NCBI GenBank assembly: GCA_964605365.1
Contig: CAZSCF010000001.1
Span: 62,001-126,000 of the forward strand
Direction of reading: 5' to 3'
Source of the DNA: CAZSCF01 sp964605365
GTDB taxonomy: Bacteria > Patescibacteriota > Minisyncoccia > Moranbacterales > UBA2206
Length of the DNA stretch: 64,000 nt
A model generated the notes under the pieces. That model did no database searches. It was not told the DNA's origin and worked only from the letters and a program-made list of their open reading frames with translations. A program made the position numbers and the translations under genes. Below are positions 24,061 to 33,055 of the stretch, piece by piece; within the stretch, counting starts at the first letter, position 1; every line of letters begins with the position of its first letter.

Positions 24061-25521
24061 GTGTGGAGTAAATCCAAATTTTTTTTATTTTTTTCTCTGA
24101 GCTTTATTGCAGGAATATTTCTAAGCTCATTTTTTTATCCTCAAACTTTAGAAAAGTCTTCTTTGCTTATCTTCTTAGCTTTTGTTTTAATGGTTCTTTT
24201 TGTCTTTTATAAAACTAAACCGATTACGCTGATCGGTTTTTGCCTCTTGTTTTTTCTTGGTGGAGTTTGGATAACGGAAGACAGGTTTGAAAAAATAGAA
24301 AATTTAGATCAGGACGGAAAAAAAATTTCCGGTATCGCGGTTGTGCTTAGGGAACCGCAAAAAAAAGACAGAATGCAAAATATTATTCTTGAATTACAGG
24401 ACGAAAAAAACCTTAAAGAACAAAAAATTCTGCTAACCGCTTCGGCCTTTCCGGAATATACTTATCGGGACAGGCTAAAAATTGATTGTGTTTTGGAAAT
24501 TCCCAAAAACAAGGAAGGTTCTTTCGATTATCGGATGTATTTGGCCAAAGATGGAATTTTTTATCTTTGTAAAAGTCCCAAGGTAGAAATTGTGGGAAAA
24601 AACAAAAATGATAATTTTTTTAGCTGGGTCTTAAAAATTAAGAACAAATTCAAACAGAATATGAATGATCTTTTGCCGTCGCCTCAGTCCGGGCTTTTGG
24701 CTGGTTTGCTTTTGGGCGGAACTGAAGATTTGCCACAATCGGTTAACGATAATTTTTCTCGAACCGGAATGACGCATATTGTAGCAGTTTCAGGCTATAA
24801 TGTAACAATTATCGCTGAATATCTGATACTTTTGGGGATTTTTTTGGGTCTTTGGAGAAATCAGGCATTTTGGTTTGCAATCGCGGGAATTGTCCTTTTT
24901 GTTTTCATAGTCGGTTTTCCTTCGTCGGCTGTTCGGGCAGGCGTGATGGGAACAATTTTGCTTTGGGGAATGAAAAATGGTCGAATAGGTAATTCGCAAA
25001 ATGCGATTGTTTTCGCGGCCGTTATTATGCTTTTTTTAAATCCGTTGCTTTTCAGGTGGGACGTTGGCTTTCAATTATCCTTTTTAGCGACCTTAGGAAT
25101 TGTTTATTTCTATCCGATTGCGGAAAAATATTCCATAAAAAATCAAAAAATTGGAGGCCTGAGTGAAATTATTTTTTTGAGCATTTCGGCCCAAATTTTT
25201 GTTATTCCGATAATTTTGTTTAATTTCGAAAAACTTTCATTGATTTCTCCCCTAGCCAATTTGTTGGTTTTACCGATAATTCCCATTACAATGCTCGTTG
25301 GTTTTTTAGCGATTACTCTCAGCTTTATCTTGCCAATTGCAGGAAAAATATTGTCTTGGCTGGTGTTTTTATTACTTAAATATGAAGTTGAAATTATTAA
25401 TTTTTTAGCCGGTCTCAAATTTTCATCTATTGAAATTAAAAATTTTTCCTGGATCGGGATGATAACTTGGTATGCAATTTTATTTTTGATAATTTATAAT
25501 TCCAAAAAAACAAAAGAATAA
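24061..25521 (+). CDS. comEC: ComEC/Rec2-type DNA-uptake channel (competence domain)
   Basis: Forms the inner-membrane channel for transforming DNA. The 486-residue protein has N-terminal membrane helices, an OB-like DUF4131 region (KISGIAVVLREPQ) and the competence domain with LLLGGTEDLPQSVNDNFSRT and GMTHIVAVSGYNVTII, about ten hydrophobic helices in all. The C-terminal metallo-beta-lactamase domain of full ComEC is absent and is encoded by the next gene. A GTG at 24061 is the likely start. Together with dprA this suggests natural competence. Confidence 0.9.
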   Translation: MWSKSKFFLFFSLSFIAGIFLSSFFYPQTLEKSSLLIFLAFVLMVLFVFYKTKPITLIGFCLLFFLGGVWITEDRFEKIENLDQDGKKISGIAVVLREPQKKDRMQNIILELQDEKNLKEQKILLTASAFPEYTYRDRLKIDCVLEIPKNKEGSFDYRMYLAKDGIFYLCKSPKVEIVGKNKNDNFFSWVLKIKNKFKQNMNDLLPSPQSGLLAGLLLGGTEDLPQSVNDNFSRTGMTHIVAVSGYNVTIIAEYLILLGIFLGLWRNQAFWFAIAGIVLFVFIVGFPSSAVRAGVMGTILLWGMKNGRIGNSQNAIVFAAVIMLFLNPLLFRWDVGFQLSFLATLGIVYFYPIAEKYSIKNQKIGGLSEIIFLSISAQIFVIPIILFNFEKLSLISPLANLLVLPIIPITMLVGFLAITLSFILPIAGKILSWLVFLLLKYEVEIINFLAGLKFSSIEIKNFSWIGMITWYAILFLIIYNSKKTKE

Positions 25522-25557
25522 TTTTGAAACAAAAGAGTTTTGATTTAAAATGTAAAA

Positions 25558-26421
25558 ATGACAAGAAGAAAAATAATCTACGGCGGAATAAGTTTGCTTT
25601 TGGTTTTAGTGATTATTTTTGCTGTGATTATTTTTAAATCTAATCAGAATTTTTTGACTGTCAATTTTTTGAATGTCGGACAAGGGGATGCGATTTTGAT
25701 AAGTCAGGGAAAGAATCAAATCTTGATTGATGGAGGACCAAGCGGAAGAACAATCATGGAAAAGCTGGGAACATATGTGCCTTTCTGGGACAGAGAAATA
25801 GAAGTTATTCTTATTACTCATCCGGACATCGATCATATTGAAGGACTGGTGGATGTTTTGCAAAACTATAAGGTCGATGCCATTATTGAAACGGACGTCC
25901 AAAGTGATTCCGCGGTTTATGCTAAACTGCAAAGTTTGATCAAAGAAAAAAATATCTCCAAGATCAAGGGAACATATGGGACAAAAATAAAGCTGAACGA
26001 AAAAAATGAGCTGGAGGTGCTAAGTTTTGAAGATAAAAATGCGGCTGTATCGAAAGAAACAAATTCAAGCAGCATAGTTTCCAAATTGCTTGCAAGTAAT
26101 CAAAAATTTTTATTTATCGGCGATTTACCAAGCGAAAAAGAAACGGAAATGATTTCTAGAAATATTGATTTATCTGCTGATATTCTGAAAATCGGACACC
26201 ATGGTTCAAAATATTCGACCAGCCAGGAGTTTTTGGACAAAGTTAATCCGCAGGATGCCGTGATTTCTGTTGGAAAAAATAATCGCTATGGACATCCGGC
26301 TCCGGAAATACTGGAAAGACTTAAAAATAAAAAAATTAATATTTTTCGAACTGACACAAAGGGGGATATTATTTATGAATGTCCAAATTTTTCCGATGGA
26401 TGTCGATTGATTGCTAACTAA
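25558..26421 (+). CDS. ComEC-type metallo-beta-lactamase-fold protein
   Basis: The 287-residue protein has one N-terminal membrane anchor (about 8-25) and a beta-lactamase fold: FLNVGQGDAILISQG, LIDGG, the metal motif THPDIDHIEG, FIGDLP and GHHGSKYSTS. It corresponds to the C-terminal nuclease-like domain of ComEC, split off as a secreted or anchored protein 36 nt downstream of the channel gene. Confidence 0.9.
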   Translation: MTRRKIIYGGISLLLVLVIIFAVIIFKSNQNFLTVNFLNVGQGDAILISQGKNQILIDGGPSGRTIMEKLGTYVPFWDREIEVILITHPDIDHIEGLVDVLQNYKVDAIIETDVQSDSAVYAKLQSLIKEKNISKIKGTYGTKIKLNEKNELEVLSFEDKNAAVSKETNSSSIVSKLLASNQKFLFIGDLPSEKETEMISRNIDLSADILKIGHHGSKYSTSQEFLDKVNPQDAVISVGKNNRYGHPAPEILERLKNKKINIFRTDTKGDIIYECPNFSDGCRLIAN

Positions 26422-26468
26422 GGGGTTTTGTGTTAAATTTAATTAAATTAATAATTTTTTAAAATTTT

Positions 26469-27083
26469 ATGGAAAATCATCCAAGCAAAGAGAGAACATT
26501 AGTGATTATCAAGCCGGACGGAGTGCAGAGAACTTTAATCGGAGAAATTATCAAGCGCTATGAGCAAGTCGGCTTAAAGCTGGCAGCTTTAAAAATGTTA
26601 ATACCAAATGAAGAAATGGCCATCAAGCATTATTATGAAGTTGGCGGTGATGCATGGCTCGAAGAAGTCGGACGAAAAGCCAGGGAATCGTATGAAAAAA
26701 AGGGCCTACAATCTCCTTTTGCTACCAATATGGAAAATGGTAAAGCAGTTATGATGAGCAACGCTAAATATTTGAGTTCTGGTCCGGTTGTTGCGATGAT
26801 TTGGCAAGGTAATCAAGCGGCAGCACTGGTCAGAAAGATTACCGGCGGAACAGAGCCGCTAACTTCAGATATGGGTACTATCAGAGGTGATTTTACTTTG
26901 GATACTTATGCTATGGCCGATACGGATAGACGCAGCGTTAGAAATTTAATTCATGCTTCTGGAAATACTGAAGAAGCGGAAAAAGAAATTCCAATTTGGT
27001 TTAAGTCGGAAGAAATTTTGGAATACAGGTTGATTCAAGAAAGTATTCTGTATGATGTGAATTTGGATGGAATATTGGAATAA
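26469..27083 (+). CDS. ndk: Nucleoside diphosphate kinase
   Basis: Transfers phosphate between nucleoside triphosphates and diphosphates. TLVIIKPDGVQRTLIGEI begins the fold and His162 in VRNLIHASGNTEEA is the phosphorylated residue. At 204 residues it is longer than the usual ~140-150; the extra part is an insertion around residues 55-95 (GGDAWLEEVGRKARESYEKK) and a C-terminal tail. Confidence 0.94.
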   Translation: MENHPSKERTLVIIKPDGVQRTLIGEIIKRYEQVGLKLAALKMLIPNEEMAIKHYYEVGGDAWLEEVGRKARESYEKKGLQSPFATNMENGKAVMMSNAKYLSSGPVVAMIWQGNQAAALVRKITGGTEPLTSDMGTIRGDFTLDTYAMADTDRRSVRNLIHASGNTEEAEKEIPIWFKSEEILEYRLIQESILYDVNLDGILE

Positions 27084-27177
27084 ATGAAGTTTGCTTATTT
27101 TGAAAAACCGAAAGACTTTAAGGTGTCGAGTAGGTTTTTTGTTTGCCAAATTTTAATAAAACGCTATAGTTATCAAT

Positions 27178-27747
27178 ATGAAAATTAACGACAAAAAACT
27201 TATTGAAATAATCAAAAAAGGTGGAATTGGCGTTTTGCCAACGGACACGCTTTTTGGTTTGGTCGGCAGTGTTTTTTCCCGGAAAGCGGTTGAAAGAATA
27301 TATAAAATTAAGAAAAGAAAGACGCAAAAACCTTTTATTATTCTCATAAGTTCTATAAAGGATTTATCAAGTTTTAATATCGCAATAGATAAAAATTCTG
27401 AAATATTTTTACAAAAAAACTGGCCAGGCAAGGTGAGTGTAATTTTTAATTGTTCAAATAAAAGATTTGATTATCTTCACAGGGGCGTAAAATCAATAGC
27501 TTTTCGTTTGCCCGAGAAAAAATTCCTGAAAAATTTAATTAAAAAAACAGGACCGTTAGTTGCGCCTAGCGCTAATCCGGAAGGGGAAGAGCCGGCGCAA
27601 AATATTACTGAAGCCAAAAAATATTTTGGCGATAAAGTTGATTTCTATGTCTCAGGCCGGATAAAAAACAACTTACCTTCAACTTTGGTTGAAATAAAAA
27701 ACGGAAAAATAAAAATCCTAAGAAAAGGATCTGGCAAAATAAAATAA
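27178..27747 (+). CDS. tsaC: Sua5/YrdC/TsaC-type threonylcarbamoyl-AMP synthase
   Basis: First step of the tRNA t6A modification. The 189-residue protein shows GIGVLPTDTLFGLVGSVFS, KKRKTQKPFIILISS, SIAFRLPEK and GPLVAPSANPEGEEP, the YrdC fold signatures. It is converging on rpmB, with a large nested palindrome between them. Confidence 0.9.
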   Translation: MKINDKKLIEIIKKGGIGVLPTDTLFGLVGSVFSRKAVERIYKIKKRKTQKPFIILISSIKDLSSFNIAIDKNSEIFLQKNWPGKVSVIFNCSNKRFDYLHRGVKSIAFRLPEKKFLKNLIKKTGPLVAPSANPEGEEPAQNITEAKKYFGDKVDFYVSGRIKNNLPSTLVEIKNGKIKILRKGSGKIK

Positions 27748-27893
27748 GTTTTTGAGTTTTTTTATTTTGACCATTATTGTCCGAGCGGGCAGGGTTTTAT
27801 CCCGATTTATCGGGATAAAGAGCGAGGACAATATTGAGTTTTTATTCACGCTGGGGATAAAAACGTGTCAAAATGGAAAAACTCAAAAACTTA
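27745..27893. repeat. 149-nt nested palindrome between converging genes
   Basis: Successive pairs from outside in: TAAGTTTTTGAGTTTTT (27745-27761) with its exact complement at 27877-27893; TTTTGAC with GTCAAAA; ATTGTCC (27776-27782) with GGACAAT (27826-27832); and a core TTTATCCCGAT-TT-ATCGGGATAAA (27796-27819). The outer arm overlaps the tsaC stop codon. Confidence 0.75.
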
Positions 27894-27903
27894 AAGATGC
27901 AAT

Positions 27904-27929
27904 AAAAAATCCCCACACAGGGGATTTTA
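27904..27929. terminator. Bidirectional terminator, rpmB side
   Basis: AAAATCCCC-ACACA-GGGGATTTT, flanked by A and T runs usable in both directions; it ends 2 nt before the rpmB stop. Confidence 0.8.
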
Positions 27930-27930
27930 T

Positions 27931-28104
27931 TTATTTCACTTTGCTGACTGTTTTGATGCATTTGGTGCAAGCTCTTTTTCTTTCTCCGTTAATCTTTTTT
28001 TTCTGAAGATTGATACCGAAAGTTCTTAATGTCGCAATATTGGAATGGCTTCTTGAATTTCCGCTTCCGGGTTTTCTTCCACAAACTTCGCAGACTTTAC
28101 TCAT
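27931..28104 (-). CDS. rpmB: Ribosomal protein bL28
   Basis: Large-subunit protein, 57 residues: MSKVCEVCGRKPGSGNSRSH, TLRTFGINLQKKKING, CTKCIKTVSK. Two CxxC pairs (CEVC and CTKC) indicate a zinc-binding form. The start is at 28104 (or 28110 for MSMSK). Longer upstream in-frame reading goes through a text-like repeat and is not protein. Confidence 0.93.
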   Translation of the reverse strand: MSKVCEVCGRKPGSGNSRSHSNIATLRTFGINLQKKKINGERKRACTKCIKTVSKVK

Positions 28105-28109
28105 ACTCA

Positions 28110-28205
28110 TGAAACATGAAACATGCAGCATATAACATGGATTAAAACAGATTTGTTCCCTGTCTATCAATCAGGCATGTTTCATGTTATATGTTATGTG
28201 TTCTA
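28110..28205. repeat. Text-like ATGAAACATG spacer upstream of rpmB
   Basis: CATGAAACATGAAACATG (28109-28126) is mirrored by GGCATGTTTCATG further on, giving a hairpin with a loop of about 45 nt. It is the same word family as 2099-2159 and 63776-63870. Confidence 0.6.
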
Positions 28206-28267
28206 TGATGTTGATTTATTACAAAACTTAAGTTAACATATAAATTAGTAATTGGCAAGAAAGAAAT

Positions 28268-28972
28268 ATGCTAAGCGAAATTATTTTGATAATTCTTTAT
28301 TTTTTTATTCTGATATATTCAATTATTTTGCATGAGGTTTCTCATGGTGTTATGGCTGGGTGGCTGGGCGACAAGACGGCAGAATATGCAGGAAGAATTA
28401 CTGCCAATCCTTTGAAACATATTGATCCTTGGATGACAGTGGTTGTGCCGTTTCTGATGCTTGTGCTTAGCGGGGGCAGATTTGCTTTTGGCGGAGCCAA
28501 GCCTGTTCCATATAATCCTTATAATTTAAAAGATCAGAAATGGGGACCGGCTTTAGTAGCACTGGCTGGACCAGCTTCTAATATCTGTATAGCGGTAATG
28601 GCGGCTATTTTAGCCAAAATTCTTCCTCTGCCAATGATCGCCAAAATTGATATTATTAACAATATACGTTTCGAAAGTAATTGGGAATCGTTGTCTTTGG
28701 TTATTTCCGGATCATGGGGCGCGATTTTTTTTGTTTTTTTAGCTATGATAATTTTTTGGAATGTACTTCTGGCTGTTTTTAATCTTATTCCTATCCCACC
28801 GCTTGATGGTTCTAAACTTTTGTTTTCCATAATACCAATCCGTATGGAAACCATAGCTATCTTGGAGCAATTTGGCTTTATTTTGTTAATCATGTTGATC
28901 ATTATGCTTCCCGGTCCATTTAGCTTTCTTTTAAATCTCTTTTGGTCAGTATTTTTCAGTCTAACTGTTTAA
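28268..28972 (+). CDS. Site-2-type (M50) intramembrane metalloprotease
   Basis: A 234-residue multi-pass membrane protein of the short YwhC-like type. The zinc motif HEVSH (His22, Glu23, His26) lies in the first helix, and the second metal-ligand motif NLIPIPPLDGS near residue 180 supplies the Asp. No PDZ domain. Substrates are unknown. It precedes the str operon without sharing its promoter. Confidence 0.9.
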   Translation: MLSEIILIILYFFILIYSIILHEVSHGVMAGWLGDKTAEYAGRITANPLKHIDPWMTVVVPFLMLVLSGGRFAFGGAKPVPYNPYNLKDQKWGPALVALAGPASNICIAVMAAILAKILPLPMIAKIDIINNIRFESNWESLSLVISGSWGAIFFVFLAMIIFWNVLLAVFNLIPIPPLDGSKLLFSIIPIRMETIAILEQFGFILLIMLIIMLPGPFSFLLNLFWSVFFSLTV

Positions 28973-29016
28973 TTTGAATTCAGATTAGGCCATTAATTGG
29001 ATGTTTTAACGGGGAT

Positions 29017-29045
29017 TTGACACCTTGAGCGATATCCTTTATTAT
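29017..29045 (+). promoter_or_regulatory. Promoter of the rpsL-rpsG-fusA operon
   Basis: TTGACA (29017-29022), 17-nt spacer, TATTAT (29040-29045), 60 nt before rpsL. Confidence 0.65.
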
Positions 29046-29104
29046 TACTCTGCTGGGCTGACTGGCGCTTTTTAATTATATTAATTATATAGATTTTAAT
29101 TCTC

Positions 29105-29524
29105 ATGCCAACGATCAATCAACTTAAGAAAAATCCAAGAAAAAGGACAAGCAAAAAAACGAAGACCCCGGCTTTTAAGAATGTTTTCAATACTTTGAAA
29201 AACAGACCGGTTGAAACATCTAGTCCTTACAAGCGAGGCGTCTGCCTGAAAGTGGGCACAACTACACCCAAGAAGCCTAACTCGGCCTTGCGAAAAATTG
29301 CCAGAGTTAAACTCACCAATGGAATGGAAGTCACGGCCTATATACCTGGTATCGGACATAATTTGCAGGAACATTCAATTGTAGTTTTACGCGGAGGCAG
29401 AGTAAAAGATTTGCCAGGCGTCAGATATCATGTTGTGAGAGGCGTGATGGACTGTGCCGGAGTTGCTAAAAGAAAAAGAGGTCGCAGTCTGTACGGAGCC
29501 AAGAGAGAAAAGAAAGCCGAGTAA
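29105..29524 (+). CDS. rpsL: Ribosomal protein uS12
   Basis: Decoding-centre protein, 139 residues. [20 protein letters not shown] and [38 protein letters not shown] are the universal blocks; the lysines that set streptomycin response lie in KKPNSA and GGRVKDLPG. First gene of the str operon. Confidence 0.97.
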   Translation: MPTINQLKKNPRKRTSKKTKTPAFKNVFNTLKNRPVETSSPYKRGVCLKVGTTTPKKPNSALRKIARVKLTNGMEVTAYIPGIGHNLQEHSIVVLRGGRVKDLPGVRYHVVRGVMDCAGVAKRKRGRSLYGAKREKKAE

Positions 29525-29546
29525 TAAATAACTTTATGTATTTTGT

Positions 29547-30014
29547 ATGCCAAGACGAAAAAGAATCTTTAAGAAAAATTTAAAGCCGGACCAAAGATAT
29601 AATAATTTTTTGGTCAGTAAATTTATAAACAGCATCATGCTTAAAGGCAAGAGGTCTTCCGCTGAAGGCATTCTTTATGGCGCTTTTGATATTATTCATG
29701 AAAGAACTAAAAAAGGAGGATTGAATGTTTTTGAACAAGCGTTAAAAAACGTTTCTCCTTTGGTGGAATTGAAATCAAGAAGAGTCGGAGGGGCTAACTA
29801 CCAAATTCCAATTCCTGTTTCAGGTGACAGAAGGACGACGCTGGCTATCCGTTGGATAAAAGATGTAGTTCGTAAGAAGAAAGGGAAAAAAACAGCCGAA
29901 AAATTGGCCGATGAGCTTATTGACGCTTCGAATAAAATTGGTGCAGCTATGAAAAAAAGAGAAGATGTCCATCGAATGGCTGAGGCCAATAAGGCTTTTG
30001 CACACTTCGCATAA
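29547..30014 (+). CDS. rpsG: Ribosomal protein uS7
   Basis: 16S rRNA head-assembly protein, 155 residues: PRRKRIFKKNLKPDQRYNN, KFINSIMLKGKRSSAEGILY, RRVGGANYQIPIPVSGDRR, AIRWI. It follows rpsL after 22 nt. The 65-nt spacer to fusA has the AACATATAACATAGAG text-like wording. Confidence 0.97.
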   Translation: MPRRKRIFKKNLKPDQRYNNFLVSKFINSIMLKGKRSSAEGILYGAFDIIHERTKKGGLNVFEQALKNVSPLVELKSRRVGGANYQIPIPVSGDRRTTLAIRWIKDVVRKKKGKKTAEKLADELIDASNKIGAAMKKREDVHRMAEANKAFAHFA

Positions 30015-30079
30015 ATTGTATAACACGTAACTACAACATATAACATAGAGAATAAAGCTGTGTTTAATGAAAAATAAAA

Positions 30080-32167
30080 ATGGCCAGAGAATATTCAATA
30101 GATAAATATAGAAATATTGGAATTATCGCTCATATTGATGCCGGAAAAACTACTACGACGGAGCGTGTTTTGTTTTATACGGGAATTACCCATAAAATTG
30201 GGGAAGTGCACGAAGGAGCGGCAGTAATGGATTGGATGGAACAGGAAAGAGAACGAGGCATCACTATTACTAGTGCTGCTACAACTTGTTTTTGGAAGGA
30301 TTATCAGATTAATATTATCGATACTCCCGGCCATGTTGATTTTACGGTTGAAGTTGAAAGATCAATGCGTGTCTTGGACGGCGGTGTTGTTGTTTTTGAT
30401 GGCAAAGAGGGAGTGGAGCCGCAATCAGAAACAGTTTGGAGGCAAGCCGACAAATATAATGTACCCAGAATGTGTTTCATAAATAAGATTGATAAAGAAG
30501 GTGCTGATTTTTTCAAGGCGCTCGAAACGATTTGGAACAGACTCACGCCTAATGCCGTGGCAGTGCAAATTCCAATTGGCGAAAGAGGAGATTTTAGCGG
30601 CGTGATCGATTTGATAAAAATGAAAGCCTATACTTTTGAAGGTGAAATGGGAGAAAGGGTGATTGAAGGAGAAATTCCGGCGAATCTTTCAGATAAGGCC
30701 AAGGAATGGAGAGAAAAAATGGTTGAAAAGGTAGCTGAAACTGACGAAGTTTTGACTGAAAAATATTTAAATGGAGAAGAAATAACGGAAGCGGAGCTTA
30801 AAAAGGCTTTGCGTGTCGGTACAATTGCAACAACTTTAGTTCCCGTATTTACCGGAACGGCCCTTCGCAATAAGGGTGTGCAACTGGTTTTGGATGGAGT
30901 AGTTGATTATTTGCCGTCTCCAATAGATGTGCCTGCTTTGGAGGGAATGACTGTTAATGACAAGGAAAAAAAGATAGAGGTGAAAGCGGACGATAATGCT
31001 CATTTTTCGGCACTGGCTTTCAAAGTGGCTACTGATCCTTTTGTCGGACAATTGACGTTTTTCCGTGTTTATTCCGGTACGCTTAAAGCAGGATCATATG
31101 TTTTGAATTCAACCAAAAATGAAAAAGAAAGAATCGGCAGAATTCTTAGAATGCATTCCAACCATAGGGAGGAAATCCAGGAGATTTATGCAGGAGGAAT
31201 CGGCGCGTTAGTGGGTCTTAAAGGCACTACTACCGGAGATACTCTTTGTGATGTTGATCATCCTGTTATTTTGGAATCCATTACTTTTCCTGAACCGGTT
31301 ATTTCTATTGCTGTTGAGCCGAAAACAAAAGCTGATCAAGAAAAAATGGGCATGGCTCTCAGAAAACTGGCCGAAGAAGATCCTACCTTACGCATTAAAA
31401 CCGATGAGGAAAGCGGGCAGGTTATTCTTTCCGGGATGGGAGAATTGCATTTGGATATTATTGTTGATCGAATGAAAAGAGAATTTAAAGTAGAGGCTAA
31501 TATCGGTCAACCGCAGGTGGCTTATCGTGAAACGATTAAAACTGAATCTCAAGCAGAAGGGAAATATATCAGGCAATCAGGAGGACGTGGTCAATATGGT
31601 CATGTTTGGATTAAGGTTGAGCCGGGCGAAGAAGGTAAGGATTTTGAGTTTGTCAATCAAATCAAAGGTGGTGTTATTCCTCAGGAATATATTACTCCGG
31701 TTGAAAAAGGAATCAAGGAAGCGATGGATAACGGTGTTTTGGCTGGCTATCCATTGGTTGGCATTAAAGCAACTCTGTATGACGGATCTTTTCATGAAGT
31801 GGATTCTTCAGAAGCGGCTTTCAAAATTGCTGGATCAATGGCTCTTAAAGAAGCAGTAAGACGTGCTAATCCGATTATTATGGAGCCGATTATGAGAGTG
31901 AATGTTATTACTCCCGAACAGTTTATGGGCGATGTAGTGGGAGATATTAATTCCAAGCGAGGAATGATCAAGGAAATGAGCGATCGCGGTGAAGGCAATG
32001 CCAGGGTAAAAGTAATTGATGCTGAAGCACCGCTGGCTTCGATGTTTGGATATGCAACTCAGTTACGCTCAATGACTCAGGGAAGAGCCAGTTATGTAAT
32101 GGAATTCGATCATTATAGTGAAGTTCCCAAGGCTATGGCTGAAGAAATAATGGGAAACAAAAAATAG
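30080..32167 (+). CDS. fusA: Elongation factor G
   Basis: GTPase that drives translocation. The 695-residue protein has all G motifs: [54 protein letters not shown], then domains II-V ([34 protein letters not shown]). Third gene of the str operon; tuf does not follow but lies 22 kb away. Confidence 0.98.
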   Translation: MAREYSIDKYRNIGIIAHIDAGKTTTTERVLFYTGITHKIGEVHEGAAVMDWMEQERERGITITSAATTCFWKDYQINIIDTPGHVDFTVEVERSMRVLDGGVVVFDGKEGVEPQSETVWRQADKYNVPRMCFINKIDKEGADFFKALETIWNRLTPNAVAVQIPIGERGDFSGVIDLIKMKAYTFEGEMGERVIEGEIPANLSDKAKEWREKMVEKVAETDEVLTEKYLNGEEITEAELKKALRVGTIATTLVPVFTGTALRNKGVQLVLDGVVDYLPSPIDVPALEGMTVNDKEKKIEVKADDNAHFSALAFKVATDPFVGQLTFFRVYSGTLKAGSYVLNSTKNEKERIGRILRMHSNHREEIQEIYAGGIGALVGLKGTTTGDTLCDVDHPVILESITFPEPVISIAVEPKTKADQEKMGMALRKLAEEDPTLRIKTDEESGQVILSGMGELHLDIIVDRMKREFKVEANIGQPQVAYRETIKTESQAEGKYIRQSGGRGQYGHVWIKVEPGEEGKDFEFVNQIKGGVIPQEYITPVEKGIKEAMDNGVLAGYPLVGIKATLYDGSFHEVDSSEAAFKIAGSMALKEAVRRANPIIMEPIMRVNVITPEQFMGDVVGDINSKRGMIKEMSDRGEGNARVKVIDAEAPLASMFGYATQLRSMTQGRASYVMEFDHYSEVPKAMAEEIMGNKK

Positions 32168-32179
32168 TCTTTTAAAGCG

Positions 32180-32212
32180 AAACAGCCCCAATTAAGTTGA
32201 GGCTGTTTTTTT
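32180..32212 (+). terminator. Terminator of the str operon
   Basis: AACAGCC pairs with GGCTGTT across 13 nt, then a T run. Confidence 0.8.
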
Positions 32213-32245
32213 ATTTTGTAAAAATGTGATAGAATTTACCCAGAT

Positions 32246-32349
32246 GTCATTACGAAGAATGTAGTGACCTGTCTGCCGGCAGGCAGGCGAAGTAATCTGA
32301 ATTAAAAATTAGATTGCCATGTCCCGATAAATCGGGGCTCGCAATGATA
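32246..32349. repeat. CATTGCGAG palindromic element, copy 2
   Basis: Opens GTCATTACGA, closes CTCGCAATGA, with inner arms TAATCTGAATT and AATTAGATTG. It carries smaller palindromes CTGCCGGCAG and CCCGATAAATCGGG. Confidence 0.65.
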
Positions 32350-32355
32350 AGTGCT

Positions 32356-32955
32356 ATGGACAACAAAAACAAAATATTTTTTATTGTATTTTTTCTGCTA
32401 ATTATTGGATCAATTTGCGCCACTTACTATCGTATAGTAGTAAAAAAAGATTATATTGTTTCTGCGCAGACTGATTGCGATCCTTATGCGGAAAAATGTT
32501 TTATTTGGGAATGTGATCCAGATTCAACGGTGGAAGGAGAGGCTTGCACGGGTGATCCGGAAAATGACATTTGGTATTATCAAATCGTCAACAGAAAAGC
32601 TTTTAATATTCCACTTTGTGATCCCAACGATGAAGAATGCGATGCCTTGTCTTGCCCGGAGGAAGAAGAAGATTGTGGCGTGATTTTTTGCGACGAGACA
32701 AACAAGGAAGAACAAGGAGCTGAATGTAATGATCCCGTTCAATATACTATTGATAATCCGGAAGAAGATAGCGAAGAGTGCGAAGAAGATGACTGTGAAG
32801 AAGTTGCTTGTGATTCAGAGACAGAGGATTGCGCAGTTGAAGAAGGAGACGTTGAGAATGCCGACGAAGCAGAAGATACAACAGAGGAAAGTATTGAAGA
32901 TACATCCAGCGAAAGACCAGTTTTTCCGGTTGAAGAATCTCAGCCAACGGAATAA
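32356..32955 (+). CDS. Cys-rich acidic exported/anchored protein
   Basis: ATG 32356 (MDNKNKIFFIVFFLLIIGS) is the likely start; reading further upstream enters the repeat. One N-terminal hydrophobic helix (about 7-25) is followed by about 170 residues that are strongly acidic with 14 cysteines, mostly in ECD/DC/EEC contexts, then a Glu/Thr/Pro tail without Cys. It looks like a signal-anchored surface or periplasmic protein with disulfides or metal binding. No family is recognised. It has its own terminator. Confidence 0.65.
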   Translation: MDNKNKIFFIVFFLLIIGSICATYYRIVVKKDYIVSAQTDCDPYAEKCFIWECDPDSTVEGEACTGDPENDIWYYQIVNRKAFNIPLCDPNDEECDALSCPEEEEDCGVIFCDETNKEEQGAECNDPVQYTIDNPEEDSEECEEDDCEEVACDSETEDCAVEEGDVENADEAEDTTEESIEDTSSERPVFPVEESQPTE

Positions 32956-32968
32956 AAAAACGAACCAA

Positions 32969-32994
32969 AAGGCCCTGCCAAACGGGCCTTTTCT
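32969..32994 (+). terminator. Terminator after the Cys-rich protein
   Basis: AAGGCCC-TGCCAAAC-GGGCCTT followed by TTC. Confidence 0.75.
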
Positions 32995-33055
32995 TGTTCT
33001 TTATTTTTCCTATAAATAGAGATAGAATTTAAGTGAAGTAATTTAAGAAATATCT

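Noticed and set aside
27084..27188. 34-codon ORF between ndk and tsaC
   Set aside because: No binding site, and it overlaps the tsaC start in another frame.
27752..28006. An 84-codon plus-strand ORF between tsaC and rpmB
   Set aside because: It consists of the nested palindrome and the antisense of rpmB; no binding site and no protein-like composition.
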